Source: Rhyzopertha dominica
Lineage: Eukaryota; Arthropoda; Insecta; Coleoptera; Bostrichidae
DNA length: 64,000 bases
Direction: 5' to 3'
Assembly: GCA_025024175.1 (NCBI GenBank)
Contig: QCXZ01000138.1
Location: 1,116,002-1,180,001 of the forward strand
Of this stretch, positions 1 through 12,059 are shown piece after piece. How positions within the stretch are numbered: position 1 is the first letter of the stretch; every line of letters begins with the position of its first letter. The notes beneath the pieces were generated by a model, which was not told where the DNA came from, made no database searches, and saw nothing but the letters and a program-made list of their open reading frames with translations. The position numbers and the translations under genes are program-made.

Positions 1-2406
1 ACTGCTGTTCGTGAATTTCACCGTTCAGAAGATTCCCATCGCCCAGGACAACAAAAAGTTTCCAATAAAAACTTTTAAGAGATAAAGCCATCGTTTCTGT
101 GTTTTCCAGATCCTTGACGCCGCGAATTTAGAGGACCTATCTAATATATTCATACGTTCTTTTTATAACTACACTACCCTTACAAGTCATTTTGGTTTAG
201 GTAAAATTAGGTATCCGATATCAGATATGCAGTTAAGCGATATATAATTGGGAATTAATATGCACAAACATTCCCTTTTGGACTCAGTTACCTAAATTTG
301 ACTTTAGTGTCCAGACGACTAATATAGGTATCGTTAATATAAAAAAAAATCAAGAATTTGGCAGTTTACAGTATGTACAAAATTGTGTTAGTTGCCAGAC
401 ACATTCATAAAAAAATTTAAAAAGTGATTTCTTGTTTTTAATTACTAACATATGAAACCATTTATTACAACCAACACAATTACCTTTTCTATCATCAAAT
501 TAAATTTTCATTTCCCATACTAAGCTGCCATTGGTAAAACCAAACCATCGCATGAAACCGTGAGCGGACTACAGGACGGCGGCAATTAGACGAATCGAAA
601 TGCGCCGGTAACGGCACGATAAGAAAATTGAAGATTCTGTGGAAAAAAATGACAACCCCGGGCTGAACAGGAGAATCCATCACGCGACTCCTTTGTTCGC
701 GTCGAGGAATGCGGCCCGAAAATTTGAGAAGATAATTGGTTGGTTCGCCACTGTTCGGTAGCGGCGCTCTCCTCATTACATCCAGAGCCTACTTAACAAC
801 ACGNCGTCGGCGTTGCCAAACAGCAACCATACGGAATTGCTTCTATCCGCAAATAATTTATTTTGATGGGGTTATCTATTATTCTGCAATAAATCTTCTA
901 TACTTTTCTTTCAATTTTTTCAAATGTTTGATCGTTTCTTCATCTTTTTTATACCGTTGATAGGCATACTTCTTGCCTATTCCAGCTATTTTTATTTTCT
1001 CTACTTTATACGTACTTCTAATTTATTCACTCCATTTAGATCAATCAGTTTTTTAGCACAAACAACAGCAGTTTCGCCACATATAAATACTATTATTTAT
1101 TAGCTAACTTAACTTTTTTCCAAAAGTTAATATTGAATGAAATGAAGGATTTCGTAATAGAAATTAACTTATTACTCAAAAAATTTACTCAATGTTTCTG
1201 AAAGAAAAGGTTCAGGTTTCCAAACATCTAGATAGCCAAATTCTTTACATATATTTTGAAACTTTATATTCAGCAATACTAACACTTTCCAGGTGTAAAC
1301 AACTCAGCAGTGCTACACAAAAATTATTGAACGTGAACAAATATATAAAAAATATCGAATGGTTTGCAAAAAAATTGAATCGTATCTTAATTACTCTTGA
1401 ACTCAATGAACCATCTTTCCAAAATTAAACCAGATTTCAATTTTTGTGCTTTCTAAAGCAAAAATTACATTACAGGACCCCGCGCATTTACATTCGTCTG
1501 TTTCCATAATTCGAGAATTTTATTGAATCTTCACAAGAAAATTGGTCTATTATGATGGAATAAAGTAAATTCTTACATTATGTTTAATAATAAATTCCAC
1601 CTAATTATATTAAAATATACCTAAATATATATGCTTAATTTAATACAAATCAAAATTATAATTACTCTTCTCCTAAAGCGTAGCCAGTATTTTTTAAATA
1701 CTTGCTGTTGGAAGCAGTACACTTTTATTGATAGATATGCACGGTACGCCACTGTTATAATCATTATTCTAAACAAAATCAAAAGATTAAACTCATATCT
1801 TTGTTAATATGTGTTCACTTACTCCTTTGTCCTTTATTATGACATTACCAAAACGTCTACAAGCGTGCTAATGTGTTGCCGAACAAAAAAATACTTTGTT
1901 GTAAAATTAAAAGAGATATTATTTTAAGCATATCAGCCACTTTTAACAATAGCGGTGTAGATACTAAATGATTTAAAAAACAAGCAAATGAGGTTAGCTG
2001 TTTATTAGCTTAAACTAGGCATCTTTTCATAATATAATGATACGTAATATTATGGTAGTTTATTCATTAGCCAGGGTTACTAAAGCTATTGCAGTTGTCA
2101 TATTAGCGAATATCACACACGACTACTACAGAAACTTACCAAAAAACAAGTGTAGTTAAAGGCGTCTATTCAATTTATTAGTAATGATGAACCTAATAAA
2201 CTGAAACATATATTAATCCTCACAGGATTGTTTCTACTTTAATTTACATATTTCTTTAATTAGTAATTTTATTGGTTTGGTACGTAATTTCTTGTACAAT
2301 ACCAGAAGTTTTATTTATTTATAAACAATATGAATACTTAAATGATTCAGGAAATACTATTTTTATTAATTCTGTTTCAAACATATAAATTTCACGGTAA
2401 TAATAC
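1..2406. other. Non-coding stretch with one GC-richer block
   Basis: I see no gene here. Most of it is AT-rich with frequent stops in all frames. Roughly 540-830 is clearly richer in G, C and CpG and stays open on both strands for 70-90 codons, but those translations show no recognisable domain and look like a compositional effect. The block could be a conserved regulatory element. An ambiguous base lies in it near 804. Confidence 0.5.
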
Positions 2407-2500
2407 GCTGTGACCGAGATGGTAGTAAGGCAACTGAAGGCGGAACGGAGGTGTACCAGAGGATAGATCCGAAGGCTTGGGTTCGAATCCTCGTCAGAGC
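2407..2500 (+). repeat. Class-II tRNA-like sequence (tRNA pseudogene or SINE head)
   Basis: The 94-nt segment starts with GCTGTGA and ends with TCAGAGC. These pair as a 7-bp acceptor stem with one mismatch. A degenerate A-box (around ACCGAGATGG, followed by AAGGC) and a near-consensus B-box (GGTTCGAATCC) are present at the right spacing, and the middle is long enough for the extended variable arm of Ser/Leu tRNAs. The T-stem is poorly paired and no clean anticodon arm can be drawn. No CCA follows; the sequence runs into an AT-rich tail. A degenerate tRNA or the tRNA-derived head of a SINE is more likely than a working tRNA gene. Confidence 0.55.
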
Positions 2501-4429
2501 AATATTTTTTTCAATAAAAATAGCTGACTACCGGGTAAAATTTAACAATATTATTGTGTTTAGTTACTCTAAAATTAAGATAGGTTTGATTCAATTTATT
2601 CACGTGCAAATACTATGTACGTGTATGTATGTATAAGCCTGTAATTTGTTATAATAATACTTAATTTTCAATAAATTAAATAAAGTACTTTCCATTGCAC
2701 CAGCGAATGGCCTTTCAAAATCCTTTTTAAATTGAACTAAAGTTATGATTTTTTTAATGTTTGGTGATTTAAAAGATTTGTAAAGAGCAACAGGAAAAAC
2801 ATTGACCTTCATCGATTCATTGACAACAATAAAAAATCCAAATAATTTTTATTTGGCAAGTGTGTGCAGTGTTTGGCACTTAGAAAGATAAGTAAAAACC
2901 TACTGTGGAGGTAAATGGATCTTAATATAATTTCCACATCATCGTAAACTAAAAAACTAAACTAAATGGTTGAAAAATATTATTATTGTTTTGAATATCC
3001 CCTTTAATTGAGTTTCACTTTCACTCCACATGGCTAAAAGATTTTATTTGCAAAATTTGCCTATATTCTTAAACTCCATATAATCTGGCAACACAGCCCA
3101 TCGTTTACGTTATCGTAACAGAAGACACAAAAAGTATTGAGATGTTACCCGACCGATATCCCTATCAGCAACCGTGAAACATCTCCGATAAAATCCATGC
3201 ACTGAAACTGATTAGTTCTACGCGACACGAAATTCCTGATTTTCATACCCGGCTATTTAGTATGCGTGGTGCGTCGCTTGATGATGGAGAACGGCATTTT
3301 CCTTTTATGCGGTGGACAATTTTGTTATTATGTGGATGAAAGACCTTAGTAATACCTCGAAGAACCGTAACTATAGCCTGCGCACCTTTACTGTAAAAGG
3401 AAATTTATATGCAAAATCTCGGCATAGATGTGGAAGCGAAGATCGTTTTATTAAAAATGAATATGGCTATTAGCGATGTTACGGATAGTTTATCATTATC
3501 TTTGACACTTAAGATAATCGGTAAAGTGGTAGTCGGCTAGTTCAACAATAAAACTTACAGAAGCATCAAATAAAAATACCTTCTTGAAGATACTAAATAA
3601 AGTTCACAGATTTTAATTCTTCCTTGGTAATAACGCGTTTTCAATAATCATGTTTCATTTCATTTATACGTCAAAGGAACCCGTTTTGTGACTTAGATCG
3701 TCTGTTTTAAGAAGTGTAAAATTTTAAGTGATAACTTCGAACTTACCTCAATTAGTAAAGATATTTTTGTTAGAAATATAATATTACTGAATAACTGAAT
3801 TATTTCCAATCCCTGAAATCCAGAACATTGTGCAGTTCTTTCCCATCGAGAGCCGTACTCCTCATTACTAATTACCTTGAAGTCCTTGATACCATCAAGC
3901 TACTATACGATTATATGTAGAAAAGTCTTCAAAAAATAAGTGTTTTTTTTAATCGAAATATAAAAACTGTAATCGCCACGAGGTCTTTGACTATACGTTA
4001 AGTACTAAAAGAGTTAGCCCAAATCTGTTTTGCTCCACGAACTTATTTCAAAAAAGTAGAACGAGGTCGCGAAAAGCTCACCTCTCTTGCTTTAGCAATA
4101 AATTGNAACACTGTGTTCTCTACAGTAAAAAATAATCGAAAAAACTGCAATATTATCAGATTTTATTTTCCTTTCTTAAGATTGTTTTAATTAGATTTCT
4201 TGTTATAAACTTTGAAAACTATCATTTTCAACAACAGCCATAAAGTTTTTGACACAAAATCCATCAACACATACATGAGTCATAAACAAAAGACAAAGTG
4301 TTGCAGAAAATTTGTTAAAATATGGATGAAAGAACAACAACAATTCTTCAGTACTTGAAACCGTTCCCTTAAAAAGAATGCTGTCAAGTTGACGTGTATG
4401 AGTCTTCAACCTGTAAATGTAATATTTTA
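2501..4429. other. Non-coding stretch
   Basis: AT-rich, no gene seen. About 3090-3340 is richer in GC and CpG, with no repeat structure or ORF, and is another candidate conserved non-coding block. The short ORFs in this interval have no recognisable features. Confidence 0.45.
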
Positions 4430-5100
4430 ACGAGCAGCGGCACGAGCTCTACCATGTATCGATTTATTACGAATTCATTTAATAGCAGTCGCAAGTAACG
4501 AAGAAACCGCCGAAGCAAATATTAATTCTCGCAGAAACTTCCATTAATTACACAGCAACATTAAATGATCTGGAACAGTTTTGAAAGGGATTACCAGTTT
4601 TACACATTCTACAACGTCGATCAATCGAAGCTCTAGATCATAATTACACCACGACATAAACTACGGATCGCTTCGTAAAAAGCAGCACGCAGCATAAGGT
4701 CATATATAGTGTCATAAGCAGTAATTGTCGGTTCCGATCCATTGCGNCCGTGATTCATCGAATCTTATTAAGAACGAGTAATTGTTGTAACTTCCTCCCG
4801 GTGCAGGCTGTTTGAACAATTAATTATAAAATATGCAGCCAGTTTCGAAAAATGCCAAGTGNGCGTTGGAAATCTGGAGCTACCGTGCGCTCGCTAATTT
4901 CCGGTAGATATTTCATTGAAACCGGGCGGTTTTCCAATTACGGCTTTGTTCGTTTTGCGCGTTACCCAAGGTTGCGGAACCCGCTACCGCCGGGCACTTA
5001 TGATTCTATAAAGATAAGAAAACACATTTTCATTTCTCATTACCGAACTCGTCCAGGGCGGCTGCTGTAGTTGTTTGAGCAAGATCAAGAACGAGAAGAA
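4430..5100. promoter_or_regulatory. GC-richer block, candidate conserved regulatory element
   Basis: Base composition changes sharply from the AT-rich surroundings. The 4850-5070 part is the most GC-rich and is open for 72 codons on the plus strand, but the translation (arginine-rich, no domain) does not look like a protein. Two ambiguous bases lie inside. I infer regulatory or other constrained non-coding DNA, or an unrecognised non-coding exon; the sequence alone cannot separate these. Confidence 0.25.
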
Positions 5101-6979
5101 TCATTCACTTTGAGATGCAGAGATGATATGTTCTTAATCGTCTAGAGAAAGTTTAAACAAAAGAATTCCAGTGACGGCGCTTAGAGCATCAATTTTCTTT
5201 GCTTATTGAATATGTGAACTAGGTCTCTGTTTATTGTTATTGTTTTCGCCACAGCATGATGATTACCTTCATAATTGGGTATTATCACTTTTTTTGAAGT
5301 GCGTATATATCGTACGCAATGTTAAAAAAATGTCAAGTGTCATGTAAACATTACCAAGGAGCGTGCTGTTTAATGGTATAGTATCAGTCTTGCATTGGAA
5401 AAACTTTTGTGTGGTGTTTATTGAAAGGACGGTGTAAGAGGTCGCACCAAAAAGTTATTTGTGTAGTTTTACAAGCATCTATTATATATGGAAAACAAAA
5501 CAAAGTGTTGTTTTGTACATGATATAATAGTACTTCAGTCAGTACAGCTAACAAAATTCTTGCAACCGTTCCTCGAGATTATCAACGTATGAAAAAGTTG
5601 TTTAAGGCCCCTAGACGTGATATGCCGTAAGTTTGTTTTTTTGTTGTGAAGATCATCTTAATTCTTACTGTAAGTTTTGGGGTTATAAGTGTTTACCATT
5701 CAGTTTCCATGTTATAGCTTGAAGAGCATATGAAAAATTATATGCGTTTTAAGTTGATAGAGGGAAATGTCGTTGTTTCCCATATATTCGACTGTTAGCC
5801 AGACCGGAAACGAGCCGCAAGAGCCCCAAAAATAAATGGCCTGACCTCTAAAATAAATGTCAAGTTTAGGGTACATTTTTATTCTTAAATTTTTATGTTT
5901 ACAAATAGTATGTTTCCAACAACCCACTGTGATCAGATTATCAGCGCTACGTTAATTAGATAAAAAGTTCACTTATGCTGTTGCTTTTACGTTCCTCATC
6001 TCCGCCGCGTTGAACCGCTCGTCGCTGTACACAAATTCCATAACAATTGAACATGCCTTCAAAAGTAATTCATAATTATTTCACAACTGATAATTGACGG
6101 GCTGAGGCTGACGCGTGACGCGCTGACCCCAGATGTAAACAAGCGGCCATTTACAAGACACCTGACGTCACGGCCAATATGTTCGCGTGTTGGCGGTCCC
6201 TTTAAATATTCACATTTTTAATATTAAAAATACACCTTACGATTCAGTTTTTTCAAATTCATAACCTGTCACAGCTGTTTTGTGTATTAGATGCTACCTA
6301 TTAATATGCAATTTAATAAAATATAAATACATTGCAAATAACCAATTCAGCGAGTTACAAACTTCAATAGGAATAATTCAATACCACAGTGGCCGGTGGA
6401 ACCCATATTAGTATATTCTCTGAAGCATGCACTTTACTGGACTATCCTGAAATGAATGTTAAAAGTGCAAATTTAAAATCGAAACTGTAACTAAATAAGA
6501 TCCTTTACTCCTAAGTACTTTTTGTTCAGTTTCTTCTATGTTATATGTAAATAAATTTTTGCGGAAAGTACCAAACGTGCTGGCTTTCACTTGGGTATTT
6601 CGCTTAAAGCTTAAAACACTGTCATTTGTAAGAAAAAGGCGAGAAAGCCTATATGTCTTTCACCACCTTGTTTCATCAAGGATGGTACATTAAGATGATG
6701 AGAACTAATTTGCAAGAATATTGAACATCAACAGCAATAGAAGCTGTTTGTTGCAGGTACTTTATTTGCAATTCAACTTCATTGAAATTTTTGGTGAACT
6801 TTCGCTTATCCTGAATGTCGATTTATCTGTTTGAAATTAAATTCGTTAAGTTTAATTTCATACTCAAAAATGTATATGTAAGTTTACATACTATGAACAA
6901 TATTCTTGTGACAGGATAGTTCATGATGTAGACTTTTTGAAAAGTTACTAAATTTTAATAATAAAATACTCCTTTAATC
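5101..6979. other. Non-coding stretch with a small GC block and a doubtful exon-like segment
   Basis: No supported gene. About 5990-6200 is a short CpG-richer block. At 5549-5626 an open frame is bounded by an AG and by a good GTAAGT donor, and reads as a basic peptide with no known domain. I do not call it an exon because nothing else supports it. The remainder is AT-rich. Confidence 0.4.
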
Positions 6980-7127
6980 CTACTTTCAAACTTTTTTTAC
7001 CAAGGCCAAGTGCCAGCATTTCAACCACCAAGTCGTTTTTTTCAGTGGCTCACTTATAAGTACTTGCTAAGCCACTGAAGAAGACCGCATAGCGGTTGAA
7101 ATAATGGTAAAAAAAATTGGAAGTGGA
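6980..7127. repeat. Hairpin repeat with hammerhead-like core motifs
   Basis: Two arms, 6980-7050 and 7069-7127, are diverged inverted copies of each other around a short spacer. The right arm carries CTGAAGA at 7075-7081, a perfect 5-bp stem (ACCGC, 7084-7088, with GCGGT, 7092-7096) and then GAAA at 7098-7101. That is the order of the conserved hammerhead ribozyme core: CUGANGA, stem II, GAAA. The expected C and GUC cleavage triplet after GAAA are not present, so an active ribozyme is unlikely. Hammerheads of this compact kind are known in the terminal repeats of Penelope-like elements. This may be a decayed fragment of such a repeat. Confidence 0.5.
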
Positions 7128-10100
7128 TATAAAAACAAGTGTTCTTAGTATTAGTAGAGAATAACTCTTTTTTGAAAAATATGAAGTAGTTTTTATGTTA
7201 GTAATACAAATTCATCCTGGAAATTTCAAAATTCTTCGCTTTAATAAGCGGCGCGGCGCTTCGAACATCGTCCTCTCGAATTAACGAATTGCACAGCAGG
7301 AGCGGTCCGTATCGGACACGTCTGATATTAAACATACGTCTTTACTTTCAGTATCGTATAATTCGAGCTGGTGGCTTTATTTATCACGGCATGCCGCGAC
7401 CGACAGCTCCTGAGAACCGCAGGTTATGCATCCGCCAGTGTCATAAAGATGCAGACGGAGACATTCGAAACAAAGTAGCATAGTCGCACTGTGCCTGATT
7501 ATGCGGCAACACTGATACAGTTTACGCGTCACTTTTAACAGTGTACTCCGTATGAGAGGCTAACAGATACGAATGATCCATCCTGAATCGACAATCGGCT
7601 ACCTCAGAGGATGCCTTTGACAATGTGACTTCTGCATATGAAATACGACTCCTGCATGCCGATTTGAAAATTGAAACTCGAAATGATATTGCATTCGCTA
7701 TGATTTTACATCTTTCTAGTAATATAATATTCGTTTCTTTTTAGCTGACTAGGTTTTTAGTTGCTTCAGCACGAAATAATTAGATTTTAATTCTAATACT
7801 GGAAACCCGGTTGATGTAATTGCCAGAATTTCCCGCTCTGGTCAATATAAAACGGTGACCTTTACACAATATCTCTTGGACTTGTTTTTAAAATGTCTCA
7901 ACTTAAAGCTTTTTCATATAAGTATTAGCTACATGATTTTTCTATCTAGACTATACAAAAGATCATGTTTCTTCGAAACTGTTTTCCAATTGCATATAGT
8001 GTCTTTTTTCAATGTGCACAGGTACAAACAAACAAATGCCTCTCGTTAGCTTCCCATGTCTTTTTTCCAAACATTTTGTCTTAATTCCTTTGAAATGGCT
8101 GTAAATTATGCGTTGTTGACTGGAGTATTTTTATGATGTATATAAGAATCTAGTTCCTTTATGGAAGCCCAGTATTAGTGCAATTTATTTCAGCTTCAAN
8201 TNACGATCGCTTGATATGGTTCATCAAAAATAGCATATTTTACCATCCTTTANGTTCTGATGTCACCTTCCAATAATTTTTTCCCACTGGAAACCGTTTT
8301 GAGTATATCTTTAAAATAAAATAGAACTGTAAACCTTTATACTAATTCACAAAATACTTGATATTCAAAAAATAAAGACGTCTATACCTAATGCGTATAA
8401 ATAATAAAAAAATAAAAAATTAACTAATGTGTATGTGTATATTAGGATGGTATATGTTCAGATAAAAGCACCAGACAATTTTAGAGTAAATGAGCCAAAA
8501 TCTGCTACATATCCAAATGAATTTGGACGCAAGTTAAATATTTGTGGATCCAACGGCTTTCAGGGGGCAGTATTATATTTTGGCTTGTTGCTTTGTGGAA
8601 CTTACTGCTAGTTTTCTTTTGTGGGTATTCTCTATGGTATCTTAATAAGAACATCTTGGTTTTTATTTTTGGTCTTCAGTTCTTCACACATTTAAAATAT
8701 GGAATTAAGCCGTGAAAAACTTGCATTAAGAATAGTATATATCATATCAAATANAGAATATAAGTACCATACCTCCATAGACGGACTATATAATTAAGTA
8801 TAACAGAAACCAACACAAGAAGTAAGTTTAACGTGCGCAATTAGTGTAAATGCAGCGCAACTTGCATGAAAAGAATGTGTAATGTAAAAAGCAATTTTCG
8901 TGAATTGCTTTTAGTAATACAACTTTCATTTTTGTGAAACAAAGTATTTCTTTCATAATATAGATAAAGAGAAATAATAATTTGAAGAACATCAATTTCA
9001 CTACTCTTCTACGAAAAGAGCGAAACTAAAACTTTGTAAAATGCAAGGGAAAAGTATAAATATTAACAACCCTTTTTATCTGATTTTTCATATTGTTTTT
9101 TCTTAAAAGATGTCGATCAAATGAATTAAATTCTGTGTAACTGTATATTAGAAAATAACGGGACATTTTTGTTATTTCCTAACGGTGTTTCTATCTCTAC
9201 CCCTTTTCTCTTGAATATGAGGTTCATTGATCAACTCAACAAATTAGCGGATTGTCAAAATCGTTCCAAAAAAATTTAACTATACAAACTTAAAAACTAA
9301 TGACCACAAAACATGAATAAGGTAAAAGTGGATTTTGTGCTTATTCATTGAATGTTATTTTCTTATACAAAGTTAATTTTTTATTGAATAAAACTGCTCA
9401 TCTGCGTCTAAGGCAGATTTTCTGTTGAAATATTTTTTGCAGATCTCCACCAGTGTTTTTTTCTTTTGATATCTTTTTTTTTCGCTACCCATGAAGTATC
9501 GTTTCTTTCAATACTTTTACTAATTAAAATCAGTATAATGTACCACTGTTTTTTTTTGTTTTCTTCTACAAGTTCTGTTTCCAATACAGTCTATTCTCGT
9601 TAATCCTAAGACTGTGCCTAAACCATTTTAATTGATGTATTTTAAGGTGAGGCTGCACGGGTTTTGATGCTGGTTCCTTTTTTTATAGCATAATCGAGAA
9701 TAGTGTTCCTGAATTTCCCTTTTAGTACCTATCCATGATTTTTATTTTAGATGTAGTTTGGTGTTTGCTTATTTACTTATCGGTGAATCCTTAATTGTAT
9801 TGAATAGAAACTAAATTTTTACACGCCATGATAAAATGTGTTTCGTTCTTACACCTTGCATTTCAAGGGTTTACTCAATTTTGTTAATATCTGTTTTTGC
9901 GTGTATTTTTTTCTCATTTACTGCTTGTTATCTTTTTGTTTTTTTTAATCTTAATGTAGTTTTTCTTCATTCATTCACTCCAGCCGTGTATGTTTCTTTA
10001 TTAACTTTCAACCGATTTTAAACATCGTTGTTTTTTTCTGCCTCATTAAATTTTGTAGAAATTTAAGTATACCTCAAAACCTTCAAGTTATGGAATGCTA

Positions 10101-10229
10101 GTTAATTCTTGAAAATTTGCTTCCTTTCCTTATATTTAAGAAAGTAGTAGATTACTATTATACAAAAAAAAGAAGAAGAAATGTAGTATATTTCCATTCC
10201 GACTTAGAAGTGGCATAACTTTATTGTCA
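7128..10229. other. Non-coding stretch, T-rich on the right
   Basis: No gene seen. About 7240-7640 is a GC/CpG-richer block with a 64-codon open frame but no recognisable protein. From about 8600 to 10200 the plus strand is strongly T-rich with poly-T runs, and the phenylalanine/leucine-rich ORF there (9836-10021) is a compositional artefact. Ambiguous bases occur near 8200-8255 and 8753. Confidence 0.45.
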
Positions 10230-10740
10230 TTTAATATCCGCGCACGTCACAGAAACACGCTGTAGATATCTGGGCAACGCAAGCCGAAGAAGCTATTACC
10301 TTCGTGATTGCGAGTTCTGTCGAAGGATAAAAATAAAGGTGTTGAAATATGTTATGCGACTGGAGCGCTTTTTACACCGGACCGAATGTGATGTTTATTT
10401 TTCATAATTTACAGCGCGGTGATATTTTTCTTTCAGATCAGTGCCATAACGTCACCGCGAAATTAAGTAGTTGTTGTTTATGGGGAGCAAAAAATTTATG
10501 TAACTCAGTTGCTAACGAGGTTGGATTTATTTTTGTGACCGGTTTTGATTTACGCTACCGCAGATAGTCGTCGCGGTACTGAATATGCATTTCATTACCC
10601 TTCCAGTTCATTTATAACGCCGCAACAAGGGAGGGATTTTTGTGACTGTGGCTCTCAAGTGGGCAGCAGCGCCGATTATGTTCCCACGGATGCGGGACTC
10701 CCTCGTCAGGACACATTTCTTACATTCTGTAGATTATAGG
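10230..10740. promoter_or_regulatory. GC-richer block, candidate conserved regulatory element
   Basis: A 500-bp CpG-richer island in AT-rich DNA. It stays open for 60-70 codons in overlapping plus frames, but the translations contain no domain, signal or repeat. A conserved non-coding element or an unrecognised exon is possible. Confidence 0.22.
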
Positions 10741-10825
10741 CAGATGATTGTTGATTGAGCTGTTTATATACATCAGGTACATACAATAAACGTTAGAACA
10801 CACAGTAGCGAAACATAGGGGTGAT

Positions 10826-12050
10826 GTGAAAGGAGTCTCCATGCAATCTCTGGATGGCATTAATGGTGAACTTTCTAATTATGGTAGACTAATGCTACAC
10901 CTTAGGCTCCTACATGTTTACAATAAAAAAGAAAACTGGAGAACAAAAATAATCTCGTTGTTTAAAAAAGGATATAAGAACAATCCCCAAAACTATCGAT
11001 ACGACTTAAAAAATGTATGCCATAATAATAAATAACAGAGTAAAAACCATCGCAGAACATTTATTAGAGGAAGAAAAATAAGTTTTAAAAAAGTACATCA
11101 ATAGTAGATGGAATATTCACGATACAACCAATTATAGAAAAGCACGGGGAATACAAGGAAACGCGTATAAGCTTCGCAGACTTCGAGAAAGCTTTTGATG
11201 ACGTAAACCGATGCAAGTTATGGAAGATTATGGAAGAACAAGGATGCCCGAGAACTTATACAATCGATACAAAGTCTGTACTTGAACACTGCAGTATATG
11301 TGGATATAAATGAGGAAAATATTTAGGGAAATAGCAACAAATAAAGGAGTCAGACAGGGATGTAGTATTTCACCATATCTTCAACATATACATCGATGCT
11401 GTTATAAAACAATGGAAACTTCACTGTACAAAACGAATATACCTAGGCCACGACACTTCACTATATATCGATGACTTAGTCCTCTTACTCGAAAAAGAAG
11501 ATGATCTACAAAAACAAATAATCTCCAAAGATACGATATGAAAATATCAACAAATTAGACTAAAACTATGACTTTTATGGGAAAGCATGCAAAACCAAAA
11601 TACTTGTAAATAATACAATACTATAGCAGGTTAAATTTAAATATTTAGGCAACGATATACAGGCGAAATAACGATAAGCAAGTAAAATTGTTAAAAACAA
11701 TAACTGTGCCAGCCCTACTATAAGAAAGTGAAGGACAATGACAAAAAAGGATGAAAGTAGAATACAAACATCAGAGACGAAGTTTCTTAGAAGAGTGAAA
11801 TGTTGCACAAAACCACACAGAATAAGAAACAGCGATATCAGAAGAGAGAGAATAAAATAATGTAAAATCAAGTGAAAACATCACGTAAAATGGAATAGAC
11901 GAAAAGAGACTACCTTTAGAACAAGATTTTACAAATGCTTTGGGAGAAAAAGTGCAGGGAGACCGAGAAAAAGATGGGTGTCTTAACAGGTAAAATACCT
12001 AATTCCTGAAGTGGATAAGAAAAAGAAGAAGCCTCTAATGGAACAGTAAC
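10826..12050 (+). mobile_element. Degenerate LINE (non-LTR retrotransposon) reverse-transcriptase remnant
   Basis: Piecewise plus-strand translation gives recognisable pieces of a LINE reverse transcriptase. First is an IISLFKKGYKNNPQNYR-like segment (the 'FKKGD..NP.NYR' motif) near 10950-11000. Next is FADFEKAFDDVNR followed by LWKIMEEQG near 11175-11240. Last is a C-terminal KKDESRIQTSETKFLRRV segment, then IRNSDIRRE, near 11735-11850. Stops and frameshifts separate them, so the copy is dead. The C-terminal module with 'RIRN.DIR' is typical of RTE-like and related insect LINEs. The clade is inferred, not proven. A 98-codon minus-strand ORF over 11575-11871 is a shadow of it. Confidence 0.8.
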
Positions 12051-12059
12051 TTCGACAAA

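Noticed and set aside
495..776. 93-codon minus-strand ORF
   Set aside because: No recognisable motif; located in a CpG-richer block where stops are rare.
2407..2500. Functional Ser or Leu tRNA gene
   Set aside because: T-stem and anticodon arm do not pair properly.
5549..5626. Exon-like segment with AG at the left and GTAAGT at the right
   Set aside because: The basic peptide matches nothing I know, upstream sequence has stops in all frames, and no partner exon was found.
9836..10021. Membrane-protein-like ORF
   Set aside because: Same T-rich artefact.
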